Shown: positions 22,760-31,510 of the stretch, piece after piece | Layout of the letters: the number at the start of each line of letters is the position of its first letter | How positions within the stretch are numbered: position 1 is the first letter of the stretch | Assembly (NCBI GenBank): GCA_001830285.1 | Contig: MHYY01000056.1 | Location: 1 to 44,745, forward strand | Source of the DNA: Planctomycetes bacterium RIFCSPLOWO2_12_38_17 | GTDB lineage: Bacteria > Planctomycetota > Brocadiia > Brocadiales > Brocadiaceae | Length of the DNA stretch: 44,745 bases | Direction: 5' to 3' | The notes under the pieces: generated by a model | What the model saw: the letters and a program-made list of their open reading frames with translations, nothing else | Databases searched by the model: none | What the model was told of the DNA's origin: nothing | Made by a program: the position numbers and the translations under genes

Positions 22760-22836
22760 GTAAATTTATGTTATCTTAATATTTAACATCTTATTTCCAA
22801 CATAATCAAAACATACAATTTAAAGGTTAAAAGAAT

Positions 22837-23121
22837 ATGATATGGCATATATTAGGAACGCTTGCTGCAATTTGTACTACTGTGGGATTTATACCACAGA
22901 TTATTCGGGGTATAAAAACAAAAAGATTAAATGATGTCTCGCCAATAATGTTATCCCTTTATGTGGTTGGAGGCAGTTTATGGCTGGCTTATGGGATTCA
23001 TTTGAAGAATTCAATTATTGCACTTGCAAATGGGTTTACTTTGTCATTCGTAGTTACAATTTTTTTATTACGGATTATATATAATAAAAGAGTATCAAAA
23101 CATGAAACCAGCATGGATTAG
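22837..23121 (+). CDS. SemiSWEET (PQ-loop/MtN3) transporter
   Basis: 94 aa, three membrane helices, the size of bacterial SemiSWEETs, which dimerise to form a sugar-permeable pore. The PQ-loop motif is in TVGFIPQIIRGIKTKRLNDV, and VSPIMLSLYVVGGSLWLAYG matches helix 2. AAAGG precedes the ATG. It is the first chromosomal gene to the right of the integrated element and would originally have been divergent to the DUF456 gene. The substrate cannot be told. Confidence 0.9.
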   Translation: MIWHILGTLAAICTTVGFIPQIIRGIKTKRLNDVSPIMLSLYVVGGSLWLAYGIHLKNSIIALANGFTLSFVVTIFLLRIIYNKRVSKHETSMD

Positions 23122-23177
23122 TATCTGCTGGGAATTTATAAGAATTTTTGCGCGCTGCTTTCCTTAATTGTTGAATT

Positions 23178-24008
23178 TCAAACGACTTGATTATTATTCC
23201 TGAGGGTAAACAATGTAATTTCAGGCCGCGCAAAGAATCTTACAGGAAAAATAGACGTTCCAAGCCCCTTATTTACATACATGGTTGTCTTCCCTTCATG
23301 GAACAACCCAGATACATAGCGATTACCAAATTTAGAATATATAAAAGGTGGACCATAAAAAGGTAGGTTTATCTGCCCACCGTGGGTGTGACCTGCCATT
23401 ACAAAATCAACGTTTGTATTCCTGATCTTTTCAATAGCATCGGGGTTATGACATAACAAAATTTTTGGTTTGTCGTCCGTATCTTTTAGTGTTTTGTCCA
23501 GATCAAAATTTCCAACCCATAAATCATCCACGCCTGCAATAAAAACATATTCATTCTTTTTATAAACAGGAACACTTTTATTAACCAACACATTAATACC
23601 ATTCATAGTCAACGCATCAAAAGTAGAGGATTTATCATCGTGATTTCCAAGAACAGCAAAAACCCCTTCTTTTGCCCGTAATTCAGATAATTCTACTGCA
23701 ACAGAGGATAAATATTTTTGCGAACTATAAACAAAATCTCCTGTCAACGCAATAATATCAGGGAATAATTTATTAACATAACGAACGCACTTCCTAACAA
23801 ATTCCCTTGGAATGTAATTTGAATGATGTATGTCTGAGAGTTGTGCGATGGTCAAGCCTTCAAACCGCTCAGGTAGTCCATTAATTTCTATGCTGACATT
23901 TTTTACCTCGATCCAGCGAGGCTCCAATATATAACTATAACTTCCTATAGACAGTGCGCCAAGTACGTATCCACAAGCGCCATGTATAAACACACGTCTT
24001 GAAATCAT
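23178..24008 (-). CDS. metallophosphoesterase (YkuE-like), membrane-anchored or exported
   Basis: 276 aa. Calcineurin-like phosphoesterase with all metal-binding motifs: LSDIHHS (DxH), LTGDFVY (GD), LGNHDD (GNHD), a later LLCHNPD and MAGHTHGGQ (GHxH). The N-terminus ISRRVFIHGACGYVLGALS has an RR pair and a hydrophobic stretch resembling a Tat-type or uncleaved signal, so action outside the cytoplasm is likely. YkuE-like enzymes hydrolyse phosphodiesters, sometimes of membrane lipids; the substrate is not known. It is the last gene of a minus-strand group starting with the beta carbonic anhydrase. Confidence 0.9.
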   Translation of the reverse strand: MISRRVFIHGACGYVLGALSIGSYSYILEPRWIEVKNVSIEINGLPERFEGLTIAQLSDIHHSNYIPREFVRKCVRYVNKLFPDIIALTGDFVYSSQKYLSSVAVELSELRAKEGVFAVLGNHDDKSSTFDALTMNGINVLVNKSVPVYKKNEYVFIAGVDDLWVGNFDLDKTLKDTDDKPKILLCHNPDAIEKIRNTNVDFVMAGHTHGGQINLPFYGPPFIYSKFGNRYVSGLFHEGKTTMYVNKGLGTSIFPVRFFARPEITLFTLRNNNQVV

Positions 24009-24055
24009 TTTTTTACTACCCTTAAAACTTTATTATATAACCACAAATAAAAATA

Positions 24056-24280
24056 TTACCTTTTGAGACTGCACGGTGATACACAATCACTGCATACACC
24101 TTCTTCCCATTCTTCTTTAACAAAATCCATCCAATTATCGGGCGTATTACGACATGATGAACATATTCCTATATCACAAAGCCCTTCATTTTTATTGGCT
24201 GAATCCTTTATTGCATCACCACAACACGCACACTGCCACGTAATAAGGTCACTGCTAATATGTCCGCCGACATCGCACAT
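24056..24280 (-). CDS. small cysteine-rich protein, likely metal-binding
   Basis: 74 aa with nine cysteines: MCDVGG, CACCGD, LCDIGICSSC and VCSDCVSPC. The spacing suggests two zinc- or iron-binding knuckles. AAAGGAG precedes the ATG. It lies between a CBS-domain gene and a metallophosphoesterase gene, with gaps of 68 and 47 bp, suggesting cotranscription. No family recognised; it may be a redox or metal sensor. Confidence 0.6.
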   Translation of the reverse strand: MCDVGGHISSDLITWQCACCGDAIKDSANKNEGLCDIGICSSCRNTPDNWMDFVKEEWEEGVCSDCVSPCSLKR

Positions 24281-24348
24281 TTAAAACTCCTTTATCCTTT
24301 AATATGATAATTCAGTATTTATACCTGAAATTCTACTTTAGAATATAA

Positions 24349-24765
24349 CTATTGGTTTTTTTTATTCTCATTAACGAAATATTGTAACACATCTGTCTCG
24401 GTAATCAAGCCTACCAATTTGTTTTTATCCTTTACAACCGGAAGACACCCTACCTTCTTATCTATCATAATCTGGGCGGCATCCTCAACTGTCGCATCAG
24501 GCGAAATAGTTGTTACATTCTTTGTCATCACCTCAGAAACCTGGATAGAATCAAGGAATTCTTTGTTTTCCTTCCAGTTAGTAAGCATAGAAGTTAACGA
24601 TGCTTTATACAAGTCTCTCTGTGTTAAAATACCAACGAGACAATCTCCCCTTAAGACAGGTAAATGCCTTATTCTGCCGAGGTACATAATATCCTCAGCA
24701 AACCCAAGCTTTGAATCAGCCTTTAATGTTACAAGCTGCGTCTTCATTACATCTTTTACCAGCAT
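24349..24765 (-). CDS. tandem CBS-domain protein
   Basis: 138 aa containing two CBS domains and nothing else. The first is VKDVMKTQLVTLKADSKL to RHLPVLRGDCLVGILTQRDL, the second VSEVMTKNVTTISPDATVED to GCLPVVKDKNKLVGLITETD. Such proteins bind adenine nucleotides and act as energy or redox sensors of partner proteins. GGAGGAAAAAG precedes the start, which lies within the 3' end of the upstream gene (50-bp overlap). Confidence 0.93.
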   Translation of the reverse strand: MLVKDVMKTQLVTLKADSKLGFAEDIMYLGRIRHLPVLRGDCLVGILTQRDLYKASLTSMLTNWKENKEFLDSIQVSEVMTKNVTTISPDATVEDAAQIMIDKKVGCLPVVKDKNKLVGLITETDVLQYFVNENKKNQ

Positions 24766-25525
24766 CTTTTTCCTCCATTTCTACGGCACTTTTAAGCTTC
24801 GTCTCCCAGTCCTTTCCATAATGATTTTGAAGGTTCTTCTGTATCTTTTCTTCCCACCTTTCGTATGCCTGTCGTATTGAAACAATGGGCTGATGTTTCT
24901 CAGACGTATATAAAACCTTTTGCGCCTGTTTATTGATTGGAATAAGTATATAATCCTTTTCAGTATTCCCAACAGAGACCGTTGCTATATAAACACCATT
25001 CGCTTTTAATAAAAGTTCCCTTCCAGCGCTTGCATCTAGATTAACAAATATGTTACTCAAGATATCAATATTATCCTGAATTGCATAGTAGGCTTGCCAC
25101 TCTCTCTTATATACAAGTTTCTTATAAGTACTGGGCGCAGTATACTCATTAAAAATACACGGACCACTAATTTTTTTGTATAAAGATTCTCCTGCCCTGT
25201 CAGGATAATCAGCACACTGCTTAGGACGACTTCCATAAACGCAACAACGCAAATCCATCTTTAAATCTGAATCTGTACCGTTTTTATAAATCAAAAAGTC
25301 TAGAAACTTGCATGAATCGTATAATTCGTTTTTGTAGCCCTCGCTCATAATCAACATTTTTATACATGACGCACCAGTTCCGCTCTTCCAAAACGCTTTA
25401 AAGAAACCAATATGGGCATTGTCAGGCGGAATAACGCATGTAAAACAACACATCCCGTCTGAACATTCATTCTCAGCAAGATTTATACTACACTGATTCT
25501 CTTTTGATACACAATTGCTATTCAT
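24716..25525 (-). CDS. YkgJ-type zinc/iron-chelating protein
   Basis: 269 aa. Clustered cysteines at the N-terminus (CSDGMCCFTC) and the later LRCCVYGSRPKQCADYP segment match the YkgJ/UPF0153 pattern, in which conserved Cys residues hold a metal. The C-terminal half (from about residue 135) is unassigned, ending in a Lys/Glu-rich helix. It starts 8 bp after the beta carbonic anhydrase gene. Its 3' end overlaps the CBS gene by 50 bp, unusually long for adjacent genes on one strand. A second YkgJ-like gene is at 41214. Confidence 0.7.
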   Translation of the reverse strand: MNSNCVSKENQCSINLAENECSDGMCCFTCVIPPDNAHIGFFKAFWKSGTGASCIKMLIMSEGYKNELYDSCKFLDFLIYKNGTDSDLKMDLRCCVYGSRPKQCADYPDRAGESLYKKISGPCIFNEYTAPSTYKKLVYKREWQAYYAIQDNIDILSNIFVNLDASAGRELLLKANGVYIATVSVGNTEKDYILIPINKQAQKVLYTSEKHQPIVSIRQAYERWEEKIQKNLQNHYGKDWETKLKSAVEMEEKDAGKRCNEDAACNIKG

Positions 25526-25533
25526 AATAAAAC

Positions 25534-26325
25534 CTAAACCATTATTCGAGTTACCTTTTCATCAATTAATTTGCTAACGACTTTAAATTCCTCGCTTGTT
25601 TCATCATAATTGGGTATTCTCTTAACAATAGCCCTTGCTTTATCCTGAAGGTCTATGGGATTAACAATTCCATTAATATTTGTTATCAAAATCCTTCCAA
25701 GTTGCTTTGAATACGCACCTACAAAGTCATAAATTCCCCCAATAATTATCAATTTGCCTTCCCGTACCCTATCACCAAAGTATTTTAGTGCCTTTTCTAT
25801 TTGATAATCAACGTTTATCTGACTTAAAAAAGCAAGCTCTTTCATTTCGTTTTGGATCTTTCTCAAATCAGGTATCCCCCTTTCAATAGGAATGGCTAAG
25901 GGGAGCATTTCAGCCTTTATTTCTCGGCTGACTGATGAAAAGTCTGTCTCTATTAGTTTATCAAATGACTTCGCTAGATTAATAATCTCTTTGGATTTAG
26001 TTATACATGCATGTGTGGCAAACTTCACAGCGCCACAATCTGTATGCCCGAGCACAAGCATAACAGGGGTATTAAGCACGTAAAGCGCAAATTCTATTGA
26101 CCCTCTATTAATTGCCACCTGGTTTCCGGCATTTCTTACTATAAATACTTTATTAAAAAGGTCCATCCCAAGTATATGCCCATGTACTCTTGAATCTGCA
26201 CACGTAAGAAGTGTAATGTATGGACTCTGATGTGATGCATATGCTAAAAATTTTGTCTCTTCTGTGCTCTTTACAAATGCCTCATTATGAATTAACAAAT
26301 GTCGGAAAATATTGCCTATTTCCAT
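25534..26325 (-). CDS. beta-class carbonic anhydrase
   Basis: 263 aa. Zinc ligands Cys42, His94 and Cys97 with the Asp44-Arg46 dyad are visible in TCADSRV and LGHTDCGA, giving reversible CO2/bicarbonate interconversion in the cytoplasm. VRNAGN and GSIEFA between them are family signatures. It is about 40 residues longer than the shortest members, with an extended helical insert (ITKSKEIINLAKSFDKLIE region). It is the first gene of the group that continues with YkgJ-like, CBS, Cys-rich and phosphoesterase genes, so inorganic carbon handling may be linked with metal or energy sensing. Confidence 0.93.
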   Translation of the reverse strand: MEIGNIFRHLLIHNEAFVKSTEETKFLAYASHQSPYITLLTCADSRVHGHILGMDLFNKVFIVRNAGNQVAINRGSIEFALYVLNTPVMLVLGHTDCGAVKFATHACITKSKEIINLAKSFDKLIETDFSSVSREIKAEMLPLAIPIERGIPDLRKIQNEMKELAFLSQINVDYQIEKALKYFGDRVREGKLIIIGGIYDFVGAYSKQLGRILITNINGIVNPIDLQDKARAIVKRIPNYDETSEEFKVVSKLIDEKVTRIMV

Positions 26326-26494
26326 AAATAATTCTTAATAGATTTAAATTTTTATATATATTAAAGTTTTAAACACACAACCATATCCACAAATACACGA
26401 AGCCGCACATTCTTAAACAATCTGTGTACTTTAAAAACAATTAGATTTTTAAAAAGCGTGTAACTCTAATATATAATTAAACCTACTAAGACTG

Positions 26495-27841
26495 TTAAGT
26501 TATCTCAAAATACTTTTTATGTTCCCATTCGGTTACCTGAATTCTGTATTCATCCCACTCAGCTACTTTGGCGTGTATATATACCTGATACGTATGCGAG
26601 CCCAGTGCCTGTTCCATTAACTTGTTTTTCTTTAATTCCTCAATTGCCTCACCCAGCGAGCCGGGTAAGGTAGCAATGTTTCTGTATGCTAATTCATCCT
26701 TGTTGAACTCGTAAACATTCTCTTCAACCGGGTCTGGCGGCGTGAGCCCTCTTTTAATACCATCCAGTCCAGCCTCTAACATAACAGCTAAAGCGAGATA
26801 TGGATTATTACTTGGATCAGGGCACCTCAATTCTGCCCGTGTTGCCTTCTCCCTGCCGGGCGAGTACCTTGGAATTCGTATTAAAGCAGAACGATTTTTC
26901 TGCCCCCAGCAAATATACACAGGAGCTTCATATCCTGGCACCAGTCTCTTATAAGAATTTACCGTCGGAGACAGAATTGCACTCATCGCCCTCACATGAA
27001 GAAGTTGACCGGCAATGAACTGCCTTGCTATCTTACTGAGTTTATATTCATCTTTATCATCAAAAAAGATATTCTTTCGTGTTTTTATATCAAAAAAACT
27101 CTGGTGACAGTGCATCCCGCTACCGCATATGCCAAAAATAGGTTTGGGCATAAATGTGGCATACAAATCATGATTATGAGCAATAGACTTTACCACCTGC
27201 TTGAAGGTTAATGCGTTCTCAGCCGTCTTGAGAGCCTCGGCATATCTGAAATCTATCTCATGCTGACCAGGGGCTACCTCATGATGACTCATCTCAACGT
27301 TCAGCCCCATCTTTTCAAGCGTAAAAATTATGTCCCTTCTTACATCTCCGGCAAGGTCTCTTGGGGAAAAGTCAAAATAACTTCCAACATCATGTGGCGT
27401 GGGCTCTACTTGCCCATCACTCTTTGGTTTAAATAGAAAAAATTCAAGTTCCGGTCCCACATTATATTCAAAATTCATCTCACGGGCTTTCCTAATCGCC
27501 CGTTTCAGAATATACCTTGGGTCTCCCTCAAAAGGGGAGCCATCAGGCATATAGACATCACAAAACAATCTGGCAGTCGCCTCTTCGCTCTCCCATGGGA
27601 GGAGCGCATATGTACTTGTATCTGGTTTCAGGTACATATCGCTCTCACAGATTCTAGTAAAGCCCTCTATGGAAGAGCCGTCAAACCAGATTCCCTTTTC
27701 TATTGCCTCTGGAAACCTCTCCAAAGGAATGGTAACCGCCTTGATATTACCGTTTATATCCGTAAACTGTAACTGTACAAGTTTTACGTTATCTTCTTTT
27801 GCACGATTGATAATTGCTAAATCTGAATGCTCGCCTGTCAT
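26495..27841 (-). CDS. glnA: glutamine synthetase type I
   Basis: 448 aa, the length of the GSI-alpha type. Condenses ammonium and glutamate using ATP; central to nitrogen assimilation. Signatures include WFDGSSIEGF at the N-terminus, VGPELEFFLF (metal ligands), CGSGMHCHQSFF, KRLVPGYEAPVYICWGQKNR and the C-terminal region NPYLALAVMLEAGLDGI. The GSI-beta adenylylation loop is not obvious, so feedback or protein-binding control is more likely. It stands alone with about 170 bp to the next gene and a 209-bp divergent region to the MOSC gene; no clear sigma-54 site was found. Confidence 0.96.
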   Translation of the reverse strand: MTGEHSDLAIINRAKEDNVKLVQLQFTDINGNIKAVTIPLERFPEAIEKGIWFDGSSIEGFTRICESDMYLKPDTSTYALLPWESEEATARLFCDVYMPDGSPFEGDPRYILKRAIRKAREMNFEYNVGPELEFFLFKPKSDGQVEPTPHDVGSYFDFSPRDLAGDVRRDIIFTLEKMGLNVEMSHHEVAPGQHEIDFRYAEALKTAENALTFKQVVKSIAHNHDLYATFMPKPIFGICGSGMHCHQSFFDIKTRKNIFFDDKDEYKLSKIARQFIAGQLLHVRAMSAILSPTVNSYKRLVPGYEAPVYICWGQKNRSALIRIPRYSPGREKATRAELRCPDPSNNPYLALAVMLEAGLDGIKRGLTPPDPVEENVYEFNKDELAYRNIATLPGSLGEAIEELKKNKLMEQALGSHTYQVYIHAKVAEWDEYRIQVTEWEHKKYFEIT

Positions 27842-27955
27842 TTAAATATCACCTTTCAAAACAAATATGATGTCCGTTGTAAAAAGTTTATGAATTTTAA
27901 ACATATTAACGTAAAAAAACAAGTAATTTATGACCGATGCTAAATATGTTATTAC

Positions 27956-27984
27956 TTGACTATATAAATATATACTGCTAAACT
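27956..27984 (+). promoter_or_regulatory. promoter of the MOSC-mog pair
   Basis: TTGACT (27956-27961) and TAAACT (27979-27984) with a 17-nt spacer, 66 bp before the MOSC start codon. No molybdenum-cofactor riboswitch-like structure was seen in the leader. Confidence 0.5.
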
Positions 27985-28050
27985 CAAATTCTAATTATAA
28001 AGGCATTATTTCTTCAAATCTGGCTAAAAACATTAATATAAAACTAATCT

Positions 28051-28506
28051 ATGGCAAAAGTAGTCGCCGTCTGTATAAGCGAAAAAAAAGGCACACAAAA
28101 ACACAATGTTGGTTCTTGTAAATTGATTGAACACTTCGGTTTAGAAGGCGATGCGCATGCAGGAAAATGGCACCGCCAGGTCAGCCTGCTTGCAAGAGAA
28201 AGCGCAGATATTATGCGCCAAAAGGGCGTAAATATAAAAGACGGCGATTTTGGAGAAAATATTGTAACGGAAGGCATAGAATTAAAATCACTTCCTGTTG
28301 GAACTATACTGAAAATTGGTAATAATATAATTATGAAAGTTACCCAGATAGGTAAACTTTGTCATGACCGTTGTGCAATCTATTATAAAGCCGGGGATTG
28401 CATAATGCCAAGAGAGGGTATCTTTGCAGAAATTATTAAAGGCGGCACAATTAAAACAGGAGACGAAATCACAATACTCAAAAAGGATGCAGTGGTAAAG
28501 GTATGA
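28051..28506 (+). CDS. MOSC-domain protein
   Basis: 151 aa, a stand-alone MOSC domain as in bacterial YiiM-like or molybdenum-cofactor proteins. Shown by FGLEGDAHAGKWHRQVSLLA, FGENIVTEGIEL, LPVGTILKIG and a conserved Cys in GKLCHDRCAIYY that in this superfamily may hold or transfer sulfur. It overlaps the next gene, a MogA/MoaB homologue, by ATGA, so both likely act in molybdopterin cofactor maturation. In several anaerobes these two domains occur fused; here they are separate adjacent genes. Confidence 0.88.
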   Translation: MAKVVAVCISEKKGTQKHNVGSCKLIEHFGLEGDAHAGKWHRQVSLLARESADIMRQKGVNIKDGDFGENIVTEGIELKSLPVGTILKIGNNIIMKVTQIGKLCHDRCAIYYKAGDCIMPREGIFAEIIKGGTIKTGDEITILKKDAVVKV

Positions 28507-29000
28507 TACAGGCGGCTATCTTAACACTCAGTGATAAGGGATCCAGGGGCGAAAGAGAAGATAAAAGCGGTGAAGTCATTCGCAATATGCTCAGGGAAAT
28601 TGATGCAACCATCACGGCTTATGAAGTTATCCCTGACGAAAAAGACCTCATTATTAAAAAGCTGTTTGAATTTGCTCAAAAGGCAGAGCTTATAATCACA
28701 ACTGGTGGCACTGGCGTGGGTCCAAGAGATGTCACTCCAGAGGCAACGTGGGCTGTTATTGAAAAAGAGCTGCCCGGCTTTGCAGAGGCAATGAGGATGG
28801 AAGGGCTAAAACACACACCACGGGCAATGGGCTCAAGGGCGGTTGCTGGCATTTATAAAAAGACGCTAATCATTAACCTGCCTGGCAGTCCCAAAGGTGT
28901 TGCAGAGAATTTAGCAGTTGTTTTGCATGTAATCCCGCACACCATCGGTCTTATTAAAGGTGAGGTCAGCGATTGCGCCAAGGATAGGGAAAAACATTAA
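28503..29000 (+). CDS. molybdopterin adenylyltransferase (MogA/MoaB family)
   Basis: 165 aa, normal length. Activates molybdopterin by adenylylation before molybdenum insertion. Conserved segments: ILTLSDKGSRGEREDKSG, the LIITTGGTGVGPRDVTPEAT nucleotide/pterin-binding motif, and INLPGSPKGVAENL. It is translationally coupled to the MOSC gene and ends the plus-strand unit; the convergent EF-G-like gene lies 99 bp away. MogA and MoaB cannot be told apart safely here, and its GSRG is more MogA-like. Confidence 0.93.
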   Translation: MIQAAILTLSDKGSRGEREDKSGEVIRNMLREIDATITAYEVIPDEKDLIIKKLFEFAQKAELIITTGGTGVGPRDVTPEATWAVIEKELPGFAEAMRMEGLKHTPRAMGSRAVAGIYKKTLIINLPGSPKGVAENLAVVLHVIPHTIGLIKGEVSDCAKDREKH

Positions 29001-29098
29001 TAAAAACGCTATATATTTAAACTTCCAAAATATTTGTGTTGTTTCTTATCAGCTAAAAATGACTGCCGAATTATAATTTCCACTTCTCCTGTTGCCTA

Positions 29099-31147
29099 TC
29101 ATTCCTTTTTCGCATGTGAGGCGTGTGGCTGTGCAATGATTGATTGCATGAGATGTGCAGGTACAATATCATAATGTGAAAATTCCATCATAAACGACCC
29201 CTGCCCGCCCGTCATGGACTTAAGCTCCGTCTCGTAGTTTGTTACTGACGACATAGGTATAGCAGCCTTCACTATCTGTAAATCGCCTATGGTATCCATT
29301 CCCTTAATATGCCCGCGGTGGCTCGAAAGATTTCCCGTTATCTCACCCATAAATTTTGACGGAATGGTAACCTCAATAGTTACAATCGGCTCAATAAGCA
29401 CAGGCCTGGCACTGTGGAATGCCTCCTGGAATGCGTGAGAAGCCGCAATCTTAAATGCCGCCTCAGAAGAATCCACATCATGATAAGAACCGTAATGTAA
29501 TCGCACACGCAAATCTACGATTGGATGACCAATTAATATCCCTTTTCCCATAATCTCCCTGACTCCCTTCTCAACTGCAGGAATATACTGACGCGGAATA
29601 GTGCCGCCAACTATTTCATCTACGAATTCAAATCCAGACCCCCTTGGCAATGGTTCTATCTTGATATGCACCTCGCCATACTGACCATGACCGCCCGTTT
29701 GTTTTTTATGTTTATACTGTGACTGTGCATTTGTTGTAATGGTTTCTTTATACGGAATTTTAGGGGTATGGGTCTCCACTTCAATTCCAAAACGGCGCTT
29801 TAGCCTGTTAATCATTACCTGTAAATGCATGCCGCTCATACCAGTAACAATAAGTTCGTTTGTCAGGGAATCGTGGGTAATTTTAAATGTCCTGTCTTCT
29901 TCTGTAAGTTTATGAAGGCTTTCGCTTATCTTTTTTTCAGCCCCCTTACTCTTTGGCACCACCGCCAGCGAAGACATGGGAGTCGGGAATGTAATGTCGG
30001 GAAATTTTACCAGATGCCTGGAATCGCATATGGTATCCGAGATATGCATATCCTCAAGTTTGGAGACTGCAATAATATCGCCTGGGATTGCCTTTGAAAC
30101 GGGTTTTTGTTCCTTTCCAAAAATCCTGTAAATATGCCCCACCTTATCCGTCTTCTTATTTTTTACGTTATAAAACGACAGTTCACCGTCCAGCTTCCCG
30201 GAAACAACTCTGAAATAGCTTAGCTTCCCGACAAATGGGTCAATTACGGACTTAAATACAAAAGCACTGAATGAATTCTCTTTCGCAACATCTATAGTAA
30301 TTTCCTGATTTTTTTGCATATCAACAGCCACCCTCTTAATCCCTTCCAAAGGAGATGGAGTAAAATTCGATATAGTATCAAGGATATCTTCAATACCCAA
30401 CAATTTCTTATAGGAACAACAAAGGATTGGAACCACATGTCCGGCCGTAACCGCCTTGACAAAACAGGACTGCAACATTGATTTATCTATCTCTTTGCCA
30501 TCGAGGTATTTTTCCATCAATGCATCATCATCTGAAACAATAGCCTCAATTAGTGTGCTTCGTGTGGAATTGACGTCACCAATAACATCAGCGGGCAAAG
30601 AATTGGGGACATTGTACACGTTCACCACACCATTAAACCCATGCCCTGTTCCAATGGGCAGATTCAACGGCACACAGGAGTTACCGAAGTTGTTTTTTAT
30701 GGATTCGAGTAACTCTTGGAAATCAATATTCTCGCCATCCAGTTTCGTAATAACAATTATCTTTCCGAGTCCTTTTTGAGATGCAAAGTCCCAAAACTTT
30801 CTTGTATTTACCTGAATACCATCTGTAGCAGATACGGTTATAAGAGCGGTTTCCACTACGGTGAGGGACGATATCGTATCACGGATAAAATCGGGGTATC
30901 CGGGCGTATCAATAACATTTATTTCGCGTCCTTTCCAGTTGCAATACAGAACAGAAGAATCAATTGTGTGCTTTTTCTCCTTTGCGTCAGTGTCATAATC
31001 GGCGACGGAAGTGCCGTCATCAACACTACCAAGGCGTGTCGTTGCGCCTGCCTTGAAAAGCATGGCTTCTATGAGTGAAGTCTTCCCTGAAGCACCATGT
31101 CCCAGTAGTACAGTGGTCCGAATATCTTTAGTTTCATACGGAATCAT
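29099..31147 (-). CDS. EF-G-like translational GTPase
   Basis: 682 aa, EF-G domain order with the GTPase first. G1 is GHGASGKT (residues 16-23), G3 is DTPGYPDF from Asp80, and G4 is TKLD (134-137) instead of the usual NKxD. Switch I carries KKHTIDSS where canonical EF-G has RGITI. Later regions include KQTGGHGQYGEVHIKIEP (domain IV start) and a domain IV/V end with SMTGGQGSFMMEF. This matches the FusA2/EF-G-like branch rather than the essential EF-G. The ribosomal role of this branch is uncertain. GGAGG precedes the start. It is convergent with the mog gene. Confidence 0.9.
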   Translation of the reverse strand: MIPYETKDIRTTVLLGHGASGKTSLIEAMLFKAGATTRLGSVDDGTSVADYDTDAKEKKHTIDSSVLYCNWKGREINVIDTPGYPDFIRDTISSLTVVETALITVSATDGIQVNTRKFWDFASQKGLGKIIVITKLDGENIDFQELLESIKNNFGNSCVPLNLPIGTGHGFNGVVNVYNVPNSLPADVIGDVNSTRSTLIEAIVSDDDALMEKYLDGKEIDKSMLQSCFVKAVTAGHVVPILCCSYKKLLGIEDILDTISNFTPSPLEGIKRVAVDMQKNQEITIDVAKENSFSAFVFKSVIDPFVGKLSYFRVVSGKLDGELSFYNVKNKKTDKVGHIYRIFGKEQKPVSKAIPGDIIAVSKLEDMHISDTICDSRHLVKFPDITFPTPMSSLAVVPKSKGAEKKISESLHKLTEEDRTFKITHDSLTNELIVTGMSGMHLQVMINRLKRRFGIEVETHTPKIPYKETITTNAQSQYKHKKQTGGHGQYGEVHIKIEPLPRGSGFEFVDEIVGGTIPRQYIPAVEKGVREIMGKGILIGHPIVDLRVRLHYGSYHDVDSSEAAFKIAASHAFQEAFHSARPVLIEPIVTIEVTIPSKFMGEITGNLSSHRGHIKGMDTIGDLQIVKAAIPMSSVTNYETELKSMTGGQGSFMMEFSHYDIVPAHLMQSIIAQPHASHAKKE

Positions 31148-31510
31148 ATTTTACCTCCAGCACAATTTTAAAATATTATATTTAAAACCCTGAATTCATC
31201 AGGGGTAATACAATCTGGTGGAGTTTAATTTTTTACTAACTGGTGCAATATATCAACGGCTCATTTATGCGACAAATAATCCCTTATTGTGGTAATAAAC
31301 GAATTAAAGTCTTCAAGGTGTTTCTTATATATCCCGTAGGTAATCGAATCGTCTATATATTGTCATATGCATATATTAATAAATTCCTGAATCTATATAA
31401 CCGCCATAAACTTACATGTATTTACAACCTTTACGGTTGCGCATTTTTGCGCAGGTGTAAAATCTGACCGTCTGTGCGTCACACACAGACAGGTGGCTAC
31501 CAGAATTATG
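31148..31510. other. 363-bp intergenic region downstream of hisA
   Basis: No gene supported. GTCTGTG (31470-31476) pairs with CACAGAC (31484-31490), a possible end of the hisA transcript although it lacks a long T run. Near 31436-31454 smaller stems (AACC/GGTT and GCGCA/TGCGC) are present. The first part holds the upstream region of the EF-G-like gene. Confidence 0.4.

Noticed and set aside
27842-28050. Molybdenum-cofactor riboswitch before the MOSC gene
   Set aside because: The region is AT-rich with no large conserved stem structure visible; an ordinary promoter explains it.
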